Shown here: piece after piece, positions 45,270 to 54,810 of the stretch
Layout: each line of letters opens with the position of its first letter
Position numbering within the stretch: the first letter of the stretch is position 1
Origin: Endozoicomonas sp. SCSIO W0465
GTDB taxonomy: Bacteria > Pseudomonadota > Gammaproteobacteria > Pseudomonadales > Endozoicomonadaceae
Direction: 5' to 3'
DNA length: 64,000 bases
NCBI RefSeq assembly: GCF_023716865.1
Contig: NZ_CP092417.1
Span: 1,032,001-1,096,000, forward strand
Made by a program: the position numbers and the translations under genes
The notes under the pieces: model-generated
Told to the model about the DNA's origin: nothing
The model's database searches: none
The model's input: only the letters and a program-made list of their open reading frames with translations

Positions 45270-45845
45270 AGATAATCCTTTTCAATAAAAAACGATTTGA
45301 ATGAAAGTTTATTAGTAAATTAGTGAACATAAGCCAGATCATTACAACAACTATAACATCAACAAAAAAACAACCAAAAACAACTCGTTAGAAAAGCTTA
45401 TTTTTTGACAAGCCATATTGTAGAAGAGAAGAAAATTAAAAATCTGACGCTTGTTCACCAACCACAACAATTATTTGAAATAAACACTTGGTACTTGATA
45501 AAAAAGCAAGAATATTCTTTTTAGAGACAAGCTTATAACCATGCCTGGGCACCTCATTACCGATTATCATATTTCGACCAGGCTGAAGACAATTGACAAG
45601 CTTAAACTCACTAACTGTTACTTCAATATCCACTCTTGTCTCGAAAATATTGTCTCGAAAATATTATCTCGAAAATATAGTGATAGGTCCTTTCTCTTTC
45701 AATATGACGACGACAGAACATAATTTTCATTGATTTCCTGCGAACTCTGAATTTTTAACCAGACGGTTGTAAGGTTTATATGAACTTTTTCATCATTTTT
45801 GAGTCAAAAATCAATAAAAAGAATTTATAAATACAGGACAAGTCC
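45270..45845. other. AT-rich divergent intergenic region between two effector-like genes
   Basis: This 576-base region carries no convincing gene and is much richer in A+T than its neighbours. It must hold the promoters of both divergent genes, but I found only weak boxes, such as TTGACA at 45593-45598 and at 45405-45410 without good partners. It also carries a 14-bp tandem repeat at 45637-45678. The low GC and the two unusual genes suggest DNA of foreign origin. Confidence 0.6.
45637..45678. repeat. Three 14-bp tandem repeats
   Basis: TGTCTCGAAAATAT occurs three times in a row (the third copy begins TATC), about 170 bases upstream of the ankyrin gene. The phase differs from a helical turn (14 bases), so it could be a cluster of binding sites or simple slippage. 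Confidence 0.8.
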
Positions 45846-48800
45846 ATGCAACCCTTCAATGCAGGAATCTACTCAAGACTTTTTCAACCTTGGCAGCCTG
45901 TCACTACTGGAGAGTCACCGGCACAAACGCCAGGCCATCAATCAGATTATATTGAATTGCCCAAGGTTAATCGTTATGAGGAACTGGAAAACCATGCTTT
46001 TTTTCCTGAGATAAAATCCCGTTTCCTGAGTGATATTCTGGAAATGAAGCAACGGGTATCCCTCTTTGTTAATCATCAGTACGACAAACCAATAGACGCT
46101 TTTCATGGCAAGCTGAAATCGGCTCCTGAACATCTCAAAGGCAGCCTGCTGCCCCTGTATCGTGAGACGCGTTTCCAGATTCATCAGCTAGTCCAGCAAC
46201 TCAAGGATCAACAAAACGATCCAAACGTTGACAACAAAGATTATATTGCTTCTGTACTTCATGACTGCCTGAACGGTATTGAGTATTGCCCTGCCGGTGT
46301 TCATAGCCGCTTCAGTCAAAGTTTTCTGAATCTTGAAGCCTCCCGGGCAGGATTGGGTGGGAAACTCTACAAGATAAGGAGTGAGCTGTTTCATCAATTT
46401 ATTCAGTCATTCCTGCTTGAGCAGCAACGGGAGGGATTGATTAATACATTGCCCAGCATGGAAATTCACTGGTTTAACAGCTTTCACAATCTTTTCTGTG
46501 AGCCTCTGGGGCTTGCTCCCATCGTTGATCCAATGGCACCGACCATTCTGAGTGATGCCCTGACCCGGCGGTTTCTTTCTGCAGCACCACTGTCCGTCAA
46601 TGCCTGTACCATCCTGCGTAAACTCTCGTCAGAGTGGTCAGGTCAACTGAGCGAAACCCTCGAAAAAATGGGGGTGCAGGCATGGGAAAGCCAAGCGATT
46701 GTTCCCGCTGAACTGACCTCAGACAGAACGGGTATTCTTGAAAGCACACTCTTTAAACCGGTCAATCATTTACTGAAAACAACAGAAGAACAGTCGCTTG
46801 ATCTTTGGGCCATGATCGAGGAAACGAGCAATGGCAACTATCACCTTGGCCGGTATCGGGAGAAGTTACTGGCCTGGACGGCCCACCATTTCGGTGAGTC
46901 ATCAGCCCGGGTGTTCACCGCTATCCCCGGAGGCGTCGATTCGCTATTACATATCGGGACAATAAATGAGCTTTTCTTCTGGGTATTTCATCATGACCAG
47001 CGCTTGCCCGCCGGGCAGGCGTGTTCTTTTGAAGCGGATAATCACACCACGCTGACATTACCTTATTTAACGTTGATTGACTTATCAACCTGGCCTGAGA
47101 CTACTGCTTATGCCCTGCTCACTCAGGCAATGGAGCAGACGGATGAGGCCGAGCATATTGCCTCGTTTTTCCTGCAAAACGCCATCAGCGAACAGCATGG
47201 TAAAGCATCAGCGATGGTGGTTAAGGCACTTTCCAACCAGCTCTGTGATAAGCTGATCAAACATGACGACACCTTTAAAGAAACGTTGTGTCAGCGCGTA
47301 TGTGATCATTTTGCCTCTGATAACACAACCATTGCTCCGGGCGCACTGGACTGGCTGACCAATACACCACTGCTGAAGCCGGTCTTATTGAGGCTTAAAA
47401 AACAAGAAATAGATATTTCGCCGATCGTAAAAAACCTGGCCAGCTGGCAGATCTCTGATTTTTCACACGACGATATAAAAGAATTGCTGACCCCCAACGA
47501 TTGTCAGCGGCTATTCAACCAGGCATTTAAGCGGAAGCAAGCAGAAATCCTGTCCAATCTGCTGTTAACCGGTCATTGTGACCAATTGTCCCACCTCTTG
47601 AACGATGATCAGGAAACCCCTCTGGCTCTTTTTGCTTGCTCCGGTAATTTGCCCGGGTTGGAATACCTGTTGAAATTGGGCAACCCGGAGGTTAACCAAA
47701 AAGACAGGTTCGGCTGGACGCCCCTGTTCAGCGCTGCCAGATATGGCCACGCAGCTTGCGTCAGAGCGTTACTGGCCGCTGACAGTATTGACGTCAATGT
47801 GAAGACTCCCAAGGGCACTGCGCCCCTGAACAGCGCTGCCAGAAACGGCCATGTAGCGTGCGTCAGGGCGTTACTGACCGCCGAAGGCATCGACGTCAAT
47901 GGGAGGAATGGCGATGGCTTTACCCCCCTGAACTGCGCTGCCAGTTACGGCCACGTGGAGTGCGTCCGGGCGCTACAGACCGCCGAAGGTATTGACGTTA
48001 ATGGGAGGAATCGCGATGGCTTGACCTCCCTGAACTGCGCTGCCAGAAACGGCCATGCTGCGTGCGTCAGGGCGTTACTGACCGCCGAAGGTATTGACGT
48101 CAATGGGAAGACTCATGATGGCTTATCACCTCTTTACTGCGCTGCCAGGTCCGGCCATGTGGAGTGTGTTCAGGCGTTACTGACCGCCGAAGGCATTGAC
48201 GTCAATGTGAAAACACTTAAGGGCAATACCCCCCTGACCTGCGCTGCCCGTGAAGGCCGCGTGGAGTGCATCAAGGCGCTGTTGACTGCCTTCGGCATTA
48301 ACGTCAATGAGAAGGGCAACGGGGGTAATACGCCACTGCATTTCGCTGCCAGATACGGCCAAGTGGAGTGCGTCGAGGCGTTACTTAACGCCAGCGGCAT
48401 TATCGTCAATGAGAAGAACAAGCAAGGTGACACGCCCCTGAACTTCGCTGCCAGGTACGGCCACACGGAGTGCGTCAAGGCGTTACTGAAAGCCAATGGT
48501 ATTCTGGTTAACGAGAAGAATAAAAATGGTATTACCCCCCTGAACAACGCTGCCATTTTTGGCCACGCAGGGTGCATCAGGGCGTTACTGACCGCCTGCG
48601 ACATTCAGGTTAATAAGAAGACTAACGATGGCTTTACGCCCCTGAACTGTGCTGCCAGACACGGACACGCAGAGTGCGTTACGGCGTTATTGACCGCCTA
48701 CGGCATTCTGGTTAATGAGCAGAATAGAGGTGGCTTTACACCCCTGAACAGCGCTGCCGATGCAGGCCACACAAAATGTGTTGAGGCGTTATTGTCCGCC

Positions 48801-49160
48801 CGGGGTGTTCAGGTTAATGATAAGAATAGATATGGCTTTACGCCTCTGCACAGTGCTGCTCTTGCAGGCCACGCAGAGTGCGTTAAGGCGTTACTGGGCG
48901 CCACGGGCATTATGGTCAATATAACAAGTAATTATAAAAATACACCGCTAATATCATCCATAATTTTCGAGCATACAGAGTGCGCAAGACTGCTAATCAA
49001 TGATCCACGTACAAATTTGAACCAGGTCAATAAAGATATGGATACAGCTTTGACAAAAGCCAGAAGAAAAAGATTAACCGAGATTATCAACCTTCTGAAA
49101 AATGATCCACGCTTGAGCAATTCTATTAATCATCGAATAATACGCTGGCTGAGGCGGTAA
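45846..49160 (+). CDS. Ankyrin-repeat protein, 1104 aa
   Basis: The protein has a 590-residue N-terminal region of unknown fold, starting MQPFNAGIYSRLFQPWQPVT, mostly helical, with no signal peptide or membrane span. About 15 ankyrin repeats of 34 residues follow. Twelve (residues 620-1027) are tightly matched, each with the pattern TPLxxAAxxGHxxCVxALLxAxGIxVNxK, an unusually constant Cys at the start of helix 2, and a GI-VN turn. The repeats are flanked by one degenerate copy at the front (ETPLALFACSGN) and two at the end. Ankyrin stacks bind proteins. In intracellular bacteria they are common in secreted effectors, so a host target is plausible but not shown. It is one long frame without breaks. 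Confidence 0.92.
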   Translation: MQPFNAGIYSRLFQPWQPVTTGESPAQTPGHQSDYIELPKVNRYEELENHAFFPEIKSRFLSDILEMKQRVSLFVNHQYDKPIDAFHGKLKSAPEHLKGSLLPLYRETRFQIHQLVQQLKDQQNDPNVDNKDYIASVLHDCLNGIEYCPAGVHSRFSQSFLNLEASRAGLGGKLYKIRSELFHQFIQSFLLEQQREGLINTLPSMEIHWFNSFHNLFCEPLGLAPIVDPMAPTILSDALTRRFLSAAPLSVNACTILRKLSSEWSGQLSETLEKMGVQAWESQAIVPAELTSDRTGILESTLFKPVNHLLKTTEEQSLDLWAMIEETSNGNYHLGRYREKLLAWTAHHFGESSARVFTAIPGGVDSLLHIGTINELFFWVFHHDQRLPAGQACSFEADNHTTLTLPYLTLIDLSTWPETTAYALLTQAMEQTDEAEHIASFFLQNAISEQHGKASAMVVKALSNQLCDKLIKHDDTFKETLCQRVCDHFASDNTTIAPGALDWLTNTPLLKPVLLRLKKQEIDISPIVKNLASWQISDFSHDDIKELLTPNDCQRLFNQAFKRKQAEILSNLLLTGHCDQLSHLLNDDQETPLALFACSGNLPGLEYLLKLGNPEVNQKDRFGWTPLFSAARYGHAACVRALLAADSIDVNVKTPKGTAPLNSAARNGHVACVRALLTAEGIDVNGRNGDGFTPLNCAASYGHVECVRALQTAEGIDVNGRNRDGLTSLNCAARNGHAACVRALLTAEGIDVNGKTHDGLSPLYCAARSGHVECVQALLTAEGIDVNVKTLKGNTPLTCAAREGRVECIKALLTAFGINVNEKGNGGNTPLHFAARYGQVECVEALLNASGIIVNEKNKQGDTPLNFAARYGHTECVKALLKANGILVNEKNKNGITPLNNAAIFGHAGCIRALLTACDIQVNKKTNDGFTPLNCAARHGHAECVTALLTAYGILVNEQNRGGFTPLNSAADAGHTKCVEALLSARGVQVNDKNRYGFTPLHSAALAGHAECVKALLGATGIMVNITSNYKNTPLISSIIFEHTECARLLINDPRTNLNQVNKDMDTALTKARRKRLTEIINLLKNDPRLSNSINHRIIRWLRR
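47703..48926 (+). repeat. Twelve 102-bp tandem DNA repeats encoding ankyrin units
   Basis: Exactly twelve units of 102 bases (1224 in all) are seen. Neighbouring units, especially 2-5, share long identical runs such as GTGCGTCAGGGCGTTACTGACC. High DNA identity rather than protein-only similarity points to recent duplication or gene conversion. Copy number may therefore vary between strains without frame loss. Confidence 0.88.
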
Positions 49161-49266
49161 GTACCCAAGTGATGATTCTGTAACGGAAGCAATGCCGATT
49201 CGCTGGGTAATTGGCAAATGCAAGAAATTATGGGGCAGAAAAAGCGAGCTTCTTTCTGATTGGGAG

Positions 49267-50763
49267 CTGTCTCTTGATCACAAATAGCTACCTTGTTCTA
49301 TCATTTCTCACTGATAAAACAGGTCATGCTTCCACTTTCTCCTAAACCATGGTCAGAACTAACTTTTGGATGTGCTGATTTGGGCGATACTCGACGTACA
49401 AAACGACTTGTCAAAGTTGCTGCCGAGCTTTCAGCTCATACCGGTAATTCTTTGTCATCTTCATGCGAAGGTTATACCGCACTGGTAACTGGAGCTTACC
49501 GGCTGATTGAGAATGAGGCCGTAAAGCCTGAAGCAATAGCTGAGGCAGGCTTTCAGGCAACTGCCAAAATAGCGAGACAGTCTCGCCTACTTCTGGCTCT
49601 CGAAGATACAACAACCCTGGGTTATAAACATGCTGTCAGATCCGAGCTTGGTGATCTTGGAGGTCCTGAAGGCTCTAAAACCAGAGGATTCCACGTCCAC
49701 TCTGTCTTCTTGGTTGATGCGGATACAGAGCGAAGCATTGGGCTTATTGATCAAGAACGATGGGTTAGAGAGGACGTTCAGCGGGGGAAAAAGAACCAAC
49801 GTCGTCAGCTACCTTACGAGGGAAAGGAAAGCTTTAAGTGGCAAAGAGCCTCTGAAAACACAGAACAAAGGATGGGGGGTAAAATGCCTGACATCATCAG
49901 TGTTTGCGACCGGGAGGCGGATATATACGAATATATGCACTACAAACTGGATAACCGACAGCGGTTTGTTGTAAGAGCTACACAAAACAGAATCCTGGTG
50001 GATGGCGAACTCTTATTATTTGATTCCTTAGCTCAGACTGAAGTGTTGGGGAAATATACGATAGTGGTTCCTCAAAAAGGAGGTAGAAAGAAGCGAAAGG
50101 CAACGCTGCAGGTCAAAAGAAAGAAGATGACAATACAGGCGCCGCAAAGGCCAGGCGGCAGGCCGGAACCGGTAACTATGAATATTGTGTCGGCTGAAGA
50201 GATTGGCAATGACTCCGAAGACCGTTTGCACTGGGTACTATTGACAACTGAAGATATTGAAACATTCGAAGACTGTCGCTCTATCATTCGATTTTACGAG
50301 CTCCGATGGCGAATAGAAGAGTTCCATAAGGCTTGGAAATCGGGAGCAGGATAGAAAGGCTTCGTCTGCAATCTCCGGATAACATTGAACGACTTGCGGT
50401 CATATTAATGTTTGTCGCTGTCAGACTAATGCAAATCCGTGAAGCATTAATGTTACCGAATGACAGGCAGCACAAAGACAGAAAGCTTTGGAGTGAAAAA
50501 ACACTCGCGAATGAGGTGGTCAGTGATGATGAATGGCAGGTTCTCTGGCTAACCTATGAAAAAAAAGCGTTGCCCGATAAGCCGCCAACAGTCACTTGGC
50601 TGCTTCAAACGATTGCTCGGCTTGGTGGTTGGGGTGATTCAAAGCATACAGGGCAGCCCGGCTGGTTAGTGGTATGGGAAGGCTGGGCGAAATTGCAGGA
50701 TCGGGTAAAAACCTGGCAGATAGCCCGGCAGTTCAGCGCTGGAGAGATGTGATCAAGAGTCAG
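49267..50763 (+). mobile_element. IS50/Tn5-like insertion sequence, copy 2
   Basis: The element has the same ends as copy 1 and a 9-bp duplication GATTGGGAG (49258-49266, 50764-50772). It is 1497 bp, one base less than copy 1. It inserted 45 bases upstream of ybaK, between that gene and the ankyrin gene, pointing at ybaK. Outward transcription from the element could now drive ybaK. Confidence 0.93.
49326..50752 (+). pseudogene. IS50/Tn5-type transposase, copy 2, frameshifted
   Basis: It matches copy 1 except that one G is missing at about 50350 (GCAGGAGTAGAA became GCAGGATAGAA), just after the YELRWRIEEFHKAWKSGAG motif. The frame stops there at residue 342, counted from ATG 49326. The last 130 residues continue in another frame (50333-50752). 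All three catalytic acids lie in the first piece, but the C-terminal dimerisation part is lost. Truncated Tn5-family transposases can act as inhibitors, so an effect on copy 1 is conceivable. Confidence 0.92.
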
Positions 50764-50808
50764 GATTGGGAGAGGTATACCCAGCGTGTCCTTTGATTGA
50801 GAACTATC

Positions 50809-51276
50809 ATGACTCCAGCCATTAACGCGCTGAAAAAAGCCAAAGCCACTCACCAGGTTCACCAATACCATCATGACCCTGACAGCCAGTCCTACGGTGA
50901 GGAGGCAGTTGAAAAAATGGGGCAGAACCCTCAGCGGGTCTTTAAAACCCTGATGGTGAAACTGGATGGTAAGCAGCTGGCCGTTGCAGTGTTACCAGTG
51001 GCTGCCAAACTGGATTTAAAAGCGATGGCCAGTGTCTGTGGCGCCAAAAAGGCTGCAATGGCAGAGCAGCAGGAAGCAGAACGAAGCACCGGTTATATAC
51101 TGGGGGGCATCAGTCCATTGGGTCAGAAAAAGCGGTTGCCTACGGTTGTTAACAGCAGTGCTGGGACGTTTGCAACCGTATTTGTCAGTGCAGGGCGCAG
51201 AGGGCTTGAAATTGAGCTTGCCCCTGCGGACCTGGTCAGGCTGACGTCTGGGCGTCTGGCAGATATTGCCAGGTGA
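50809..51276 (+). CDS. ybaK: Cys-tRNA(Pro)/aminoacyl-tRNA deacylase YbaK
   Basis: The protein (155 residues from ATG 50809) begins MTPAINALKKAKATHQVHQY. It shows the YbaK/EbsC pattern SYGEEAVEKMGQNPQRVFKTLMV, LAVAVLPVAAKLDLKAMASV, KKAAMAEQQEAERSTGYI and GGISPLGQKKRLPTVV. YbaK hydrolyses Cys mischarged on tRNA(Pro), a proofreading step. An extended start at TTG 50797 adds four residues and is less likely. The native promoter was displaced by the IS50-like insertion. Confidence 0.93.
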   Translation: MTPAINALKKAKATHQVHQYHHDPDSQSYGEEAVEKMGQNPQRVFKTLMVKLDGKQLAVAVLPVAAKLDLKAMASVCGAKKAAMAEQQEAERSTGYILGGISPLGQKKRLPTVVNSSAGTFATVFVSAGRRGLEIELAPADLVRLTSGRLADIAR

Positions 51277-51376
51277 TCAGCCAAAGCATGACTTCAGTAT
51301 TTTAATTAAATCCTGGTTGATACGAATTCGGGTGATTTCCAATGGCCAACTACCAGTGATATCAAGAAAGCCATTT

Positions 51377-52966
51377 TCAATGCTTAAAATGCTGAAGTCT
51401 GGCACCGCCGACTAAAAGTACAATGATATAAATCACTATCCCCGACAGGACCAGCAGGCCAGTCTGGGATACTCGCTCCCATAGTGACCAGGCCAGCCAT
51501 TTCTCAATATCCGGGGATAGCCAGACCAGGGTCGCTGCCATGGCCAGGTTGGCAGCCAGCAGTCGGGCAAAATAAAACAACCACCCTTTTGCAGGCTGGT
51601 AAATACCTGATTGTTTCAAGCCACGATAAAGCAATGCTGCGTTGAGAAATGCGGAGATCGTAGTCGCCAGCGCCAACCCCGCGTGTTGAAGTGGTAATAC
51701 CAGTATCAGGTTAAACACCATATTGGCGACCATTGCTTTAATGGCAATTTTTACCGGTGTTTTGGTGTCCTGGCGGGCAAAATAGCCAGGCGCCAACACT
51801 TTGATCAACATAAAAGCAATCAAGCCAAGGGAGTAGGCTTTCAAGCTCATGGCTGACATCAACACATCATGGTCAGTCATTTCGCCATAATCAAACAGGG
51901 TTGCGATTAATGGCCCTGCCAGAATAAAGAGCGCAACAGCCGCCGGCACGCCGATCAGCAATACCAGACGAATTGCCCAGTCCAGCGTTCTGGAGAAATG
52001 TCTGTCATCTGCTTCCGCGTGCCTGGTAGAGAGGCTGGGCAGAATCACCGTAGCAATGGCAATGCCAAACACCCCCAGGGGCAGCTCAGATAAACGGTCG
52101 GAGTAATAAAGCCAGGAAACACTGCCGGTCTGCAGGAAAGAGGCCAGTACGGTATCCAGCAACAGATTGATCTGGCTGACAGAAACCCCGAACAGCGCCG
52201 GCACCATAAGCTTCATGATTCTTCGGCTGCCTTCATGTTGAGGCCCCCATTTGGGCATGGGCAAAAGGTGAATCTGCAAAAGAAAAGGAATTTGCAGCAG
52301 CAGCTGGGAGATGCCTGCAATCGCTACCCCCCAGGCCAGAGCTATGACGGGTTCATCAAAATAAGGCGTCAGCAGAAGCGTCGAGCCAATCAAGCTCAGG
52401 TTAAGCAGTACCGGGGTAAATGCCGGTACCGCAAATCGGCCATAAGTATTCAGGATTGAGCCCGCCAGTGCTGTCAGGGAAATCAACAGCAAGTAGGGAA
52501 AGGTAATACGCAGCATGTCACCGGCAAGCGCCAGCTTTTCCGGCTCATTAATAAAGCCGGGTGCAAACAACCGGATCAGCAGAGGAGCTGCCAGAATACC
52601 CGCGACCGTGACCAGTAGCAACGTTCCTGCCAGCGTTCCGCTGACGCGACTTACCAGTTCACGAACCTCACCGGCACTTCTCTGTGAACGATATTCTGAC
52701 AGTACCGGTACAAAGGCCTGAGAAAACGCCCCTTCGGCAAACAGACGGCGGAGAAAGTTCGGGATCTTGAACGCCACAAAAAAGGCATCAGCTGACGCTG
52801 TCGAGCCAAAGTAGCCAGCAACCACCACATCCCTGGCCAGACCCAATACTCGAGAGAGCATGGTCATTATTCCCACCATCAGACTGGATCTCAGCAATCC
52901 GGATTTTTTCGGTTCGGGCTGATTGGATGGTGGATTGGATGGTGGGCTGTTATTGGAATCACTCAT
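51377..52966 (-). CDS. murJ: Lipid II flippase MurJ (MviN)
   Basis: MurJ flips lipid II across the inner membrane for peptidoglycan synthesis. The 529-residue protein has about 14 membrane spans and the conserved start of the first span, SSLMVGIMTMLSRVLGLARD, then SADAFFVAFKIPNFLRRLFAEGAFSQAFVP (Arg/Glu residues of the central cavity). An unusual N-terminal tail precedes it: 22 residues rich in Asn, Pro and Ser (SNNSPPSNPPSNQPEP), absent from common homologues. It is divergent from rpsT, as in many gammaproteobacteria, where murJ and ribF flank rpsT. Confidence 0.95.
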   Translation of the reverse strand: MSDSNNSPPSNPPSNQPEPKKSGLLRSSLMVGIMTMLSRVLGLARDVVVAGYFGSTASADAFFVAFKIPNFLRRLFAEGAFSQAFVPVLSEYRSQRSAGEVRELVSRVSGTLAGTLLLVTVAGILAAPLLIRLFAPGFINEPEKLALAGDMLRITFPYLLLISLTALAGSILNTYGRFAVPAFTPVLLNLSLIGSTLLLTPYFDEPVIALAWGVAIAGISQLLLQIPFLLQIHLLPMPKWGPQHEGSRRIMKLMVPALFGVSVSQINLLLDTVLASFLQTGSVSWLYYSDRLSELPLGVFGIAIATVILPSLSTRHAEADDRHFSRTLDWAIRLVLLIGVPAAVALFILAGPLIATLFDYGEMTDHDVLMSAMSLKAYSLGLIAFMLIKVLAPGYFARQDTKTPVKIAIKAMVANMVFNLILVLPLQHAGLALATTISAFLNAALLYRGLKQSGIYQPAKGWLFYFARLLAANLAMAATLVWLSPDIEKWLAWSLWERVSQTGLLVLSGIVIYIIVLLVGGARLQHFKH

Positions 52967-53348
52967 GTTGCAATTGAATTAAAAAGCATAAGAATAAACG
53001 CCTCATCATATCCAAGGTAATAGCGATTGCCACATTTATTCTGAAAATCGTCGGGTTTACCCATAAAAAGCATTACTCGCGGTCTATCGAAAAACGCTAC
53101 AGTCCGGCAGATTTAAAGCCCTGCAGACAGTATGTCGTATTGACAAGACAGGTCTAAGTCGGCATAGTTCGGCGGCTAAATAGCCTTGAGCTGGTAAAGC
53201 CTTGAGCTAGATCAAAGTGGGATATGGGCTGGTCAATGTCTTACCCGGGGCATTGCCAGTAACTGCGGCAAACAACCTATTCCATGCAGGGTGCCCCAAA
53301 GCCGCCCTGAGATAACCCGAACGAATTTGATTTTCCAGGAGCACCAAA
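52967..53348 (+). other. Upstream region of rpsT (murJ-rpsT divergent space)
   Basis: This 382-base stretch holds no gene. It must contain the divergent promoters of murJ and rpsT. A 16-base direct step repeat of GCCTTGAGCT lies at 53183-53192 and 53199-53208. The bases just before rpsT (TTTTCCAGGAGCACC) give a strong AGGAG site. I could not assign a -35/-10 pair with confidence. Confidence 0.5.
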
Positions 53349-53618
53349 ATGGCTAACTCTCCTTCTGCCCGCAAGCGCGCCCGTCAGGCTGAAAACCGTC
53401 GTCAGCACAACGCCAGCCTGCGTTCCATGGTTCGTACTTCTATCAAGAAGGTGATCAAGGCTATCGACACTAAAGACGTTGAAGCCGCTACAGCTGCCTT
53501 CACAGCAGTAGTACCTGTGATCGACCGCATGGCCGACAAGGGCATCATCCACAAGAACAAGGCTGCTCGTCATAAGAGCCGCCTGAATGCTCAGATCAAG
53601 GCCCTGGCTACTGCCTGA
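53349..53618 (+). CDS. rpsT: 30S ribosomal protein S20
   Basis: The 89-residue basic protein begins MANSPSARKRARQAENRRQH. It has the typical S20 helices (SLRSMVRTSIKKVIKAI, DRMADKGIIHKNKAARHKSR) and an Ala-rich tail (QIKALATA). It binds the 5' domain of 16S rRNA early in 30S assembly. The start has a good AGGAG site and an intrinsic terminator follows. Confidence 0.98.
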   Translation: MANSPSARKRARQAENRRQHNASLRSMVRTSIKKVIKAIDTKDVEAATAAFTAVVPVIDRMADKGIIHKNKAARHKSRLNAQIKALATA

Positions 53619-53640
53619 GGCAAGCGAAGAGCAGAACCAG

Positions 53641-53670
53641 AAAATGGAGCCTGACGGCTCCATTTTTTTT
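53641..53670 (+). terminator. Intrinsic terminator of rpsT
   Basis: AAAATGGAGCC-TGAC-GGCTCCATTTTTTTT makes an 11-bp stem with a 4-base loop and an 8-base T-run, 22 bases after the rpsT stop. It is a textbook rho-independent terminator. Confidence 0.93.
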
Positions 53671-53868
53671 GTGCTGTCATAAATTCCCTTGCTTCTTTCC
53701 CAACTCAGTGACCCATGTCCCCCTGCTGGGTTATACTGCCCGGCTTCATCGTTAAGCCAGCTTCGCCATCATCAGGAGGCTTGGGTAAACATTTTTTCAG
53801 CACATTTTTTCAACACATTTTTGCAACGATGGTTGAATTACAGGAAGTAAGGGAGTCTGAGCCTCTCC

Positions 53869-54786
53869 ATGCAGTTGATCCGCGGGTTGCACAACATCAG
53901 GCCAGAACATCAGCGATGCGTGGCCACCATCGGCAATTTTGATGGTGTGCATGTGGGCCACAGAACCATTCTTGAGGCGCTGAAACAGCAGGCTTTTGAG
54001 CTGGATGCCAGGGTATGTGTCATCACCTTTGAACCCCAGCCCAGAGAGTATTTTCAGGGTGATGCTGCACCACCGAGACTGTCCAGTCTTCGGGAGAAAC
54101 TGGCGCTACTGGCAGAAAATCATGTCGATCAGGTGCTTTGCCTGCCTTTTAACGACCGACTGCGCAGCCTGAGCGCTGATGATTTCGTCTTGCGTGCCCT
54201 GGTCGAAGGACTGGATATTCGCTATCTGATTGTCGGTGATGACTTTCGCTATGGCTGCGACCGCAAAGGCGATTTTACCCATCTGGAACTGATGGGGGAG
54301 TGCTATGGCTTCGAAGTGTGTGATACCCAGACAGTATTAATGCAGCAAGGGCGTATCAGCAGTACCCGGATTCGTGATGCACTGGCTGAAAATGAATTTG
54401 CCGAGGCGGAACATATGCTGGGTAGACCGTTCACCATGATTGGGCGGGTGGTGAAGGGGCAGCAGTTGGGCAGAACTCTTGGCTTTCCGACCGCGAACAT
54501 CAGAGTATGTCGTCGGCGTCTGCCCTTGCAAGGGGTGTTTGCTGTTCGTACTCTGGTGAAGGGGCATCGTTTTAATGCGGTTGCCAATCTGGGGGTCAGG
54601 CCATCCGTATCGGGCGTCAAGCCGCTGCTTGAAGTACATATGCTCGACTTCAGGGGCGATCTGTATGATCAGACCTTGCGGGTAGAATTTGTGGAAAAAA
54701 TCAGGGATGAACAGAAGTTTGAATCGCTTGAAGCCTTGCGGGCAGCGATTACCAATGATATTAAAACCGCCCGCAAGCTTCTTTAA
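53869..54786 (+). CDS. ribF: Bifunctional riboflavin kinase/FAD synthetase
   Basis: RibF phosphorylates riboflavin to FMN and adenylylates it to FAD. The 305-residue protein has the N-terminal nucleotidyltransferase domain, with IGNFDGVHVGHRTILE (HxGH) and DDFRYGCDRKGDF and SSTRIRDALAENEF (the ISSTxxR motif). The C-terminal kinase domain has GRVVKGQQLGRTLGFPTANI and GVFAVRT. The ATG at 53869 follows a GGGAG site. It is followed 24 bases later by ileS, the usual gammaproteobacterial order ribF-ileS-lspA-fkpB-ispH. Confidence 0.96.
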   Translation: MQLIRGLHNIRPEHQRCVATIGNFDGVHVGHRTILEALKQQAFELDARVCVITFEPQPREYFQGDAAPPRLSSLREKLALLAENHVDQVLCLPFNDRLRSLSADDFVLRALVEGLDIRYLIVGDDFRYGCDRKGDFTHLELMGECYGFEVCDTQTVLMQQGRISSTRIRDALAENEFAEAEHMLGRPFTMIGRVVKGQQLGRTLGFPTANIRVCRRRLPLQGVFAVRTLVKGHRFNAVANLGVRPSVSGVKPLLEVHMLDFRGDLYDQTLRVEFVEKIRDEQKFESLEALRAAITNDIKTARKLL

Positions 54787-54810
54787 TGCAGAGATTCCGG
54801 TAAACAACTT

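Noticed and set aside
47609..48604. Leftward frames of 96-144 codons under the ankyrin repeats
   Set aside because: They repeat every 102 bases because the DNA does, and are antisense to real ankyrin codons.
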